Program-made: the position numbers and the translations under genes
From: Pseudonocardia parietis
GTDB taxonomy: Bacteria; Actinomycetota; Actinomycetes; Mycobacteriales; Pseudonocardiaceae
Direction of reading: 5' to 3'
Length of the DNA: 64,000 nt
Assembly (NCBI RefSeq): GCF_017876315.1
Contig: NZ_JAGINU010000001.1
Span: forward strand, 496,001-560,000
The notes under the pieces: generated by a model
The model's input: the letters and a program-made list of their open reading frames with translations, nothing else
Told to the model about the DNA's origin: nothing
Database searches by the model: none
Shown here: one piece after another, positions 58,554 to 64,000 of the stretch
How the letters are laid out: the number at the start of each line of letters is the position of its first letter
Position numbering within the stretch: position 1 is the stretch's first letter

Positions 58554-58569
58554 TGTTTCACGTGGAACA
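58554..58569 (+). promoter_or_regulatory. parS site
   Basis: TGTTTCACGTGGAACA, a near-perfect 16-bp parS, isolated 1 kb from the triple cluster. Confidence 0.9.
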
Positions 58570-59423
58570 CGAGCCACGGCCACGGCCCCACCACCGTTTG
58601 CCAGTTGCACCGGGGTGAGCTCGACGGACGCCGTGCGGTTCGCCAGGTCGCCGATGTCGGTCCTCAGCCGGTCGGCGATCATTGGCGAGTCGGGCTGCCG
58701 CCCCACCACCGGGTGCTGGGCGTCGCCGATCCCACCGCCCAGGCCCGCGCCGCGGTCGATGCTGGGGAACAGGTTGCCGCCCGACGGGTTCACGCCGGAG
58801 GACCCCGAAGACCCCGAGGACCGCAGAGACCGCACGAGGGGCACACCAGGGGTGTCCGAGCATGATCGGACTGCGCTGGTGTGCCCCTCACCCCGGCCAG
58901 CGGGCCCTCGATCCCGGCGTCGAGCACGCCGGCCTGCCGGCCCATCTCGTGGGGATGAGCAGGGAAGGCGGGGAGCCAGAGGTGCTGCACGACCTGTACT
59001 CGGTCGTCGTCGCTCTCGGACCGGAACCAGTCATGGTTCGAGGACTCGCCCCGGCGCAGCAGCGCCGCGAGGCGGACACCTGCGGCCGGCTCACGGACGG
59101 GCGCCCGGTGGTGCGGGTCCGCGTTCCCCGACCGGTCGGTGGCCTGCGGGGGCTGCTCGACGAGTTCCTGAGCCCGCGTGCCGACGGTCTCCGAGCCGGA
59201 GCCGACCGGAGCCGACCCGAGCCCGACCCGACCCGGCGCCGGCGGCGGTCGGTGCGGGTGTCGCAGGGTGCCGGCGGTACTGCGTCCGCGCACGGTCGAA
59301 CAGCCCCGGATGCAGTCCCTGAACGACGCAGTACAGGCACTGGGCACGCATCGCAGCGATACGGCGTAGGTCTCCCCCGCGGAGCGGAATCGCGCCCCCA
59401 GGAAATGCGCCGCGGTCGCGCCG

Positions 59424-59465
59424 GTGCCCGGTGCCCGGTGGCCGGTGGCCGGTGGCCGGTGCCCT
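59424..59465 (+). repeat. Short GGTGCCC/GGTGGCC tandem tract
   Basis: About six degenerate 7-bp units in the non-coding region between parS sites. Likely slippage-prone. Confidence 0.7.
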
Positions 59466-59971
59466 TGTCGACCCGCGAGGCCGGGACTGGCAGGCGGCAC
59501 GACCGCCGGCACGATCCACCTCTGGGGCTCGTCGGTGGCCTCGTTCATCGGGAGGCACGCGTCGACGTCCCGGAGGCCGACGCCTTGAGTGCGGCTTGCG
59601 CGGCGCGTGGCCCGGCCGCGGCACCCCAGCCGCTGCACGGGGATCGCCTGCCTTCAGCGAGCTCCCGACGCGGGGAGCTCTGGCCGACCCTGACCCCGAC
59701 CCCGGCTGCGCCACGTCTCGCTTGAGCCGGTGGAGCGGGATCTCGCTTGCGTCGATCCCGAAGTCGTGGGCGGCCTACGCGGATTCAGCCGGCCACGAGG
59801 TCGACGGAGAACCACTCGCCCTGTGCGGCCGCGCTGCTGGTCGCATGCCTCGCGAATGTCCAGCAACAGCTACAGCAGCAGTGTCAGTAGCAGCAGCTCG
59901 GCGACGGTGTGCTGCCGATGCCACAGCACTGGCGGCGGTCCGATCTGTGCGGCGGCTTGCCGGACGCTCGA

Positions 59972-60014
59972 TGTTTCACGTGGAACCACCCGTCGCGCGG
60001 TTCCACGTGAAACA
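59972..60014. promoter_or_regulatory. Two parS sites next to ddl 3' end
   Basis: TGTTTCACGTGGAACC at 59972-59987 and GGTTCCACGTGAAACA at 59999-60014, inverted relative to each other, 27 bp centre to centre and just after the ddl stop. Confidence 0.9.
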
Positions 60015-60016
60015 CG

Positions 60017-60985
60017 TCAGTTGTGCCGGGTGGCAGCTCGCTCGACGAGCGCCTGATAGACCGTCGCGAGGTCCGAACCGTCGGCGGCGACCGCGGTCGG
60101 CAGCAGCGAGGTGTCGGTCAAACCGGGAGACACGTTCATCTCGAGCACGTGTACCTCTCCGGACGGGCCCACGATCGCGTCCACCCGGGAGATGTCCCGC
60201 ATGCCGAGCAGCCGGTGCGCGGTGAGTGCCGTGTCCGCCAGCGTCGTCAGGACGTCCTCCGGAAGCCGGGCCGGACAGTGGAACGTCGCCGCACCCGGGG
60301 TGTAGCGGGAGGTGTAGTCGTAGAACCCGGACGGCACCTCGACCTCGACCGGCGGCAGCACGCGCGGCTCGTCGCCGTCGTGCACCACGGACACGGCGAC
60401 CTCGGTGCCCGCGACGAAACGTTCGACGAGCACCGTGTCGGCGTAGGCGAAGCAGCTCACCATCGCGGCCGGCAGCTCCTCGGCGCTGCGCACCACCTGA
60501 ACACCCAGCGCGGACCCGCCCTGGTCCGGCTTCAGCACCAGCGGCAGTCCGAGCCGTTCGACGATCGCGTTCAGCACGCCCTGCGCGCCCAGCTCGCGGA
60601 ACGTCGAGTGCGGCAGTGCGACCCACTCCGGCGTCGACAGACCTGCCCGGGCGAGCTCGGCCTTCACGCTCGGCTTGTCCCACGCTCGCCGGCAGGCGCC
60701 GGAGGGAGTCCCGACGAAGGGAATGCCGAGCAGCTCCAGCACCTGCTGGACGGCGCCGTTCTCCCCTTCCCCACCGTGCAGCGCCACGGCGACGACGTCC
60801 GGCCGGTCCTTGTCGAGTCGCTCGAGCAGAGCGCTGTCCACGTCCCACTCCCGTACGTCGACACCGTTCGCGCGCAGCGCGCCGGCCAGGCGTCGCCCGG
60901 ATCGCAGGGATACCTCACGCTCGTGGGACAGGCCTCCGGCCAGCACGGCCACCGTTCGATCGCTCACCCGGGCATTCTGCGCCAT
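60017..60985 (-). CDS. ddl: D-alanine--D-alanine ligase
   Basis: 322 residues, ATP-grasp fold. LAGGLSHEREVSLRSG carries the catalytic Glu; LPLVLKPDQGGSALGVQVV is the nucleotide-binding strand; VHVLEMNVSPGLTDTSLLP ends with the metal ligands Glu and Asn. It is shorter than the 350-370-residue mycobacterial Ddl. Forms D-Ala-D-Ala for peptidoglycan. ATG 60985 lacks a clear Shine-Dalgarno; MAQNARVSDRTVAVLAGG could also start at the internal GTG (VSDRTVAV). Confidence 0.9.
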   Translation of the reverse strand: MAQNARVSDRTVAVLAGGLSHEREVSLRSGRRLAGALRANGVDVREWDVDSALLERLDKDRPDVVAVALHGGEGENGAVQQVLELLGIPFVGTPSGACRRAWDKPSVKAELARAGLSTPEWVALPHSTFRELGAQGVLNAIVERLGLPLVLKPDQGGSALGVQVVRSAEELPAAMVSCFAYADTVLVERFVAGTEVAVSVVHDGDEPRVLPPVEVEVPSGFYDYTSRYTPGAATFHCPARLPEDVLTTLADTALTAHRLLGMRDISRVDAIVGPSGEVHVLEMNVSPGLTDTSLLPTAVAADGSDLATVYQALVERAATRHN

Positions 60986-61000
60986 GCCCCCACGACGCCG

Positions 61001-61030
61001 AACGCCCCGGGCCGTACGGCCCGGGGCGTT
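61001..61030. terminator. 30-bp perfect palindrome, probable terminator
   Basis: Positions 61001-61015 are the exact reverse complement of 61016-61030; as RNA this is a 13-bp GC stem with loop GTAC. It follows the aminotransferase stop (61050) and precedes ddl (60985), so it would end the aminotransferase transcript. It abuts and overlaps the parS at 61027. Confidence 0.75.
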
Positions 61031-61042
61031 TCACGTGAAACC
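61027..61042 (+). promoter_or_regulatory. parS site
   Basis: CGTTTCACGTGAAACC contains the fully palindromic core GTTTCACGTGAAAC, the best symmetric copy in the window, between aminotransferase and ddl. Confidence 0.92.
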
Positions 61043-61049
61043 GACGCGC

Positions 61050-62441
61050 TCAGGTGGTGTCCGGGGACGGGGTCTGCGGCCCGCGGTTCAGCTCGGTCCG
61101 GGCCGAGGAGCCGAACGTCCGGACGACGTCGAGCTCCGCCTCCAGCACCGCTGCCAGCCGCCGGACACCCTCGGTGATCCGCTCCGGCGTCGGGTAGCAG
61201 AAGGACAGCCGGAGCTGCCGGCTACCGAACCCGTCGGCGTAGAAGCCGGTCCCGGACGCATACGCCACCCGCGCGGTCACCGCGCGCGGCAGCATCGCCT
61301 TGGTGTCGACGCCTTCCGGCACCGTCAGCCAGACGAAGAACCCCCCGGCCGGCACGTTCCAGCTGCAGCCCTCGGGCAGGTACGTCTCCAGCGCGGCGAG
61401 CATCGCGTCCCGCCGCTCCCGGTAGTTCTCGCTGAACGTCTTGATCTGGCTGCGCCAGTCGTGGTGCGACAGGTACCGCGACACCAGCATCTGGGTGAAC
61501 GACGGCGGGCACAGCGTCGCGGACTCCGCGGCCAGGACGAGCCGGTCCCGCACCAGCGGCGGCACCAGCGCCCAGCCCACCCGCAGTCCCGAGGCGAAGG
61601 TCTTGGAGAACGACCCGAGGTAGATGACGTCCGCGTCGTAGGACCGCAACGCCGGGTGCGTCTCCCCCGTGAAGCCGAGCATCCCGTACGGGTTGTCCTC
61701 GATGACCATGACGCCGTAGCGGCGGCAGAGCTCGAGGATCCGCGGGCGGCGCTCGTGCGCCAGCGTCACGCCGGCCGGGTTGTGGAAGTTCGGGATCGTG
61801 TAGAGGAACTTCGGCGTGATCCCCCGGCGAGCCAGCGACTCCAGGGCCTCGTGCAGCAACTCGGGCACGAGCCCCTGCTCGTCCATCGCGACGTGCACGA
61901 CCCGGGCTTGGTAGGCGGCGAAGCTGCCCAGCGCGCCGACGTACGACGGGCCCTCGGCCAGCACGACATCACCCGGATCGACGAAGATGCGGGTGAGCAG
62001 GTCGAGAGCCATCTGCGATCCGACGGTCACGACGACGTCGTTCGCGTCCCCCTCGACGCCCTCCTCCCGCATGACCTCGCAGATCTGCTCGCGCAACCGC
62101 GGGACGCCCTGGGCCGAGCCGTACTGCAGGGCCGTCATCCCGTCGACGTCGACGAGATCGGCGACCTCGGCGGCGAGCGCCTGCAGCGGCAGGGCGGCCA
62201 GGTTGGGCATCCCACCGGCCAGCGAGACGACCTCCGGCCGGCTCGCGACGGCGAACAGCGCCCGGATCTCCGACGCCGTCATCCCGGCGGTGCGGGTGGC
62301 GAACCGCTCGGTCGGCGCCAGGTGCACGGGGGCGGACGACCCGGGGGCGGCGACCCGCTGGTCCTCCCCTGCCGCCGCTGCCCCCGCCGCGGCCGCGGTG
62401 CGGCGGGCGTCGGGCTGCTGCGGGCGATCGGGCGAGGCCAT
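61050..62441 (-). CDS. PLP-dependent aminotransferase (class I, 2-aminoadipate/valine-type)
   Basis: 463 residues. Fold type I with IYLGSFSKTFASGLRVGW (Schiff-base Lys), YTIPNFHNPAGVTLAHERR, IEDNPYGML, and RLSFCYPTPERITEGVRRL. The first 45 residues are an Ala/Gln-rich extension. ATG 62441 has AGGGGAG 8 nt upstream. Such LysN/2-aminoadipate-like enzymes are commonly found near parB in actinomycetes. Substrate not assigned. Confidence 0.88.
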   Translation of the reverse strand: MASPDRPQQPDARRTAAAAGAAAAGEDQRVAAPGSSAPVHLAPTERFATRTAGMTASEIRALFAVASRPEVVSLAGGMPNLAALPLQALAAEVADLVDVDGMTALQYGSAQGVPRLREQICEVMREEGVEGDANDVVVTVGSQMALDLLTRIFVDPGDVVLAEGPSYVGALGSFAAYQARVVHVAMDEQGLVPELLHEALESLARRGITPKFLYTIPNFHNPAGVTLAHERRPRILELCRRYGVMVIEDNPYGMLGFTGETHPALRSYDADVIYLGSFSKTFASGLRVGWALVPPLVRDRLVLAAESATLCPPSFTQMLVSRYLSHHDWRSQIKTFSENYRERRDAMLAALETYLPEGCSWNVPAGGFFVWLTVPEGVDTKAMLPRAVTARVAYASGTGFYADGFGSRQLRLSFCYPTPERITEGVRRLAAVLEAELDVVRTFGSSARTELNRGPQTPSPDTT

Positions 62442-62715
62442 CGGGGTGCTCCCCTTCGACGAGGTGAAATGGTCGCCCGAGTGTAACCGCGACGGGTGAT
62501 CGGCCTGCCCTTCGTCGTGACGAACGTACCGGTGAGCCGTCCCGGGGTGACGCGAATGCGGAAATCCGCCTACGCTCGGGCGAGGCGGAGCGAGGTCATG
62601 CCGGGCCGTTCCGCCGGTGCCGGGTGCGATCACGACCGTCGATCGCAGCCGGGTCCGGCCGTTCCGCGTACCTGCGCGTCTCCCGCGCCACGACGACAGC
62701 CGGAGGTCGGAGTAC

Positions 62716-63435
62716 GTGTCCTGGCATGTGGCCGCGCTCAATCTCGACAATCTGGGCGATCTACCCAAGCGGTGTCGCAACTGCGTCTACTGGGAGCTCT
62801 CCCCGAAGCCGGCCGAACAGGCCGAGAGCTACGGCACCACCGACCTGGAGAAGGAGGCCTGGCTGTCGGAGATCCTCCTCGAGTGGGGCTCCTGCGGCCG
62901 GATCGTCTACGTCGGCGGTGCGCCCGCCGGGTACGTCCTGTTCGCGCCGCCGGCGTCGGTCCCCCGGGCCACGGAGATGCCGACCGGGCCGGCCAGCGCG
63001 GACGCCGTCCTCCTGACCACGATGCAGGTGCTGCCGGAGTTCGCCGGTGAGGGCCTCGGCCGGGCGCTCGCCCAGGCCGTCGTGAAGGAACTGACCCGGC
63101 GCGGCGTGCGGGCCGTCGAGGCATTCGGTGACGCCCGGCCGGGGACCGAGGCCGACTGCGTCGTCCCGGCCGACTTCCTCCGCTCGGTCGGTTTCAAGAC
63201 CGTCCGGCCACACCACCGGTGGCCGCGGCTGCGGATGGAGCTGCGGTCCGGTCTGGAGTGGAAGTCCGGCGTCGAGGCCGCACTCGAACAGCTGTTCAAC
63301 ACGATGACGATCCCGATGCAGACACCTACCCCGGTCGGCGCCCCGGCTCCCGCCCGGGCCGGTCGGTGCCAGGTGTCGTCCCTGCCCGCACCGGGCGGCA
63401 GCGGCGATCCTGGGGCGCCCGGAGCGGCTCGCTGA
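62716..63435 (+). CDS. GNAT-family acetyltransferase
   Basis: 239 residues. SWHVAALNLDNLGDLPKRCRNCVYWEL is the start typical of the Rv3916c-type genes near parB; acetyl-CoA loop EFAGEGLGRALAQAVVKEL. The C-terminal 40 residues are Pro/Ala-rich. GTG at 62716 has GGAGG 10 nt upstream; the frame is open upstream but reads basic low-complexity sequence. Divergent from the aminotransferase over a 274-bp spacer, convergent with the amidase. Confidence 0.87.
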   Translation: MSWHVAALNLDNLGDLPKRCRNCVYWELSPKPAEQAESYGTTDLEKEAWLSEILLEWGSCGRIVYVGGAPAGYVLFAPPASVPRATEMPTGPASADAVLLTTMQVLPEFAGEGLGRALAQAVVKELTRRGVRAVEAFGDARPGTEADCVVPADFLRSVGFKTVRPHHRWPRLRMELRSGLEWKSGVEAALEQLFNTMTIPMQTPTPVGAPAPARAGRCQVSSLPAPGGSGDPGAPGAAR

Positions 63436-63487
63436 GCGGATGTCCGGCACGGCCGCGGGTGCCGGGGCCGGGAAGCCGGAACGGCCG

Positions 63488-64000
63488 TCAGACGGCCTGG
63501 CTGCGGTCCCTGCCGTACTCGCGGGCCAGAACGTCGTTGAACGTGAAGGTGCCGGTGGGCTGGTCGTCCTGCCCGAGCAGATAGAGCCGCTTCACGGCGA
63601 CCAGGATGCCCTCGGCGACGATGTCCCGGAACCCGGGGTCGAGCAGCTTGCGCCGGTCCCCGAGGTGGGTCAGGTACCCGGTCTCGACCCGGACGGTCGG
63701 CATCCGGGTACGGCGCACCAGTTCCCAGGTGCAGGTCTGGCTGCGGCAGTCCAGCATCGACGTCCGGGTGAGCAGTTCCCGCTGGATCAGCCCGGCGAGC
63801 GCCTCGCCCACGTTGGACGTGGTCCCCGAGCCGTTGCCGAAGTAGTAGGTGGCCAGTCCCTGCGCGTGCGGGCTGAAGCTGGCGTCGGTGTGCAGCGAGA
63901 CGACCAGATCGGCACCGACGTCGTTCGCGAACTGGGCGCGCTCGGTGTCCGGTGGGTTGCCGTTCTCCGGGCGGGAGAGCAGCGCCTCCATGCCGGTGGC
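63488..64000 (-). CDS. cwlM: N-acetylmuramoyl-L-alanine amidase (CwlM-type), partial
   Basis: The last 170 residues of an Amidase_3 protein; the 5' part lies beyond the right edge. SLHTDASF gives a zinc-site His and VETGYLTHLGDRRKL the catalytic-Glu segment; the C-terminal 40 residues (YLLGQDDQPTGTFTFNDVLAREYGRD) are the CwlM-type tail. In mycobacteria CwlM is a phosphorylated regulator of MurA rather than an active hydrolase. Position two genes from parB matches Rv3915. Confidence 0.85.
   Translation of the reverse strand, partial: ATGMEALLSRPENGNPPDTERAQFANDVGADLVVSLHTDASFSPHAQGLATYYFGNGSGTTSNVGEALAGLIQRELLTRTSMLDCRSQTCTWELVRRTRMPTVRVETGYLTHLGDRRKLLDPGFRDIVAEGILVAVKRLYLLGQDDQPTGTFTFNDVLAREYGRDRSQAV

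Larger units (their letters stand above)
55834..60016. other. 4.2-kb gene-poor, repeat-rich region between parB and ddl
   Basis: No ORF has recognisable domains, credible start sites or balanced composition; most are Arg/Pro/Ser-rich shadows. A stretch near 57950-58110 on the plus strand reads like ordinary protein (SVLRAAAVVLTRVDRSEAFAVHGDRLVVLGLPID) and may be a decayed gene. The region holds a palindrome array, at least six parS sites and several short tandem repeats. Confidence 0.7.

Overview
The window is high-GC actinomycete chromosome that includes the replication origin. The order gyrA-gyrB-dciA-recF-gnd-dnaN-oriC-dnaA-rpmH-rnpA-yidD-yidC-jag-rsmG-parA-parB is the standard actinobacterial origin layout, and a DUF3566 gene, a DLW-39 small protein, tRNA-Ile(GAT) and tRNA-Ala(TGC) lie beyond gyrA as in mycobacteria. 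The mce locus, the mycothiol-dependent DsbA relative and the codon use fit an order such as Pseudonocardiales; that placement is inference.

Region 1 (1-23.3 kb) is a catabolic and uptake locus. On the minus strand are a hydantoinase/oxoprolinase pair (hyuA, hyuB) led by a 36-codon small ORF, and a thiolase-crotonase-crotonase-SDR-TetR operon. Divergent from the latter is a complete plus-strand mce operon: two YrbE permeases, MceA to MceF, two Mce-associated proteins and the MceG/Mkl ATPase. Facing it is an SDR-acyl-CoA dehydrogenase-SMP30-acyl-CoA synthetase operon. The set looks like import of a hydrophobic acid or ketone followed by CoA activation and beta-oxidation-like breakdown. Similar palindromes at four of its promoters suggest a TetR regulon.

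Region 2 (23.3-32.1 kb) is mixed accessory DNA: a WYL regulator divergent from a RidA-family gene, a degenerate DsbA-like gene, a LOG-Nudix fusion, a methyltransferase, an alpha/beta hydrolase broken by an IS5-family insertion, a small secreted protein, and a fused P450-like/PEP-mutase protein.

Region 3 (32.26-36.65 kb) is a decayed integrative element in tRNA-Ala. A 47-bp direct repeat flanks two MFS exporters, an aminoglycoside-phosphotransferase fragment and a 5'-truncated tyrosine integrase.

Region 4 (36.6-55.8 kb) is the origin core. The dnaN-dnaA gap holds DnaA boxes and a TAG/TAA triplet run resembling a DnaA-trio.

Region 5 (55.8-64 kb) starts with a 4.2-kb stretch that appears non-coding. 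It holds an array of CGTTCCGCGGAACG palindromes with spacings mostly near multiples of 38 bp, then parS sites, three of them at the same 38-bp period. It is followed by ddl, a PLP aminotransferase, a GNAT acetyltransferase and the cwlM-type amidase, which runs off the end. This repeat-dense putative centromere is the most unusual structure in the window.
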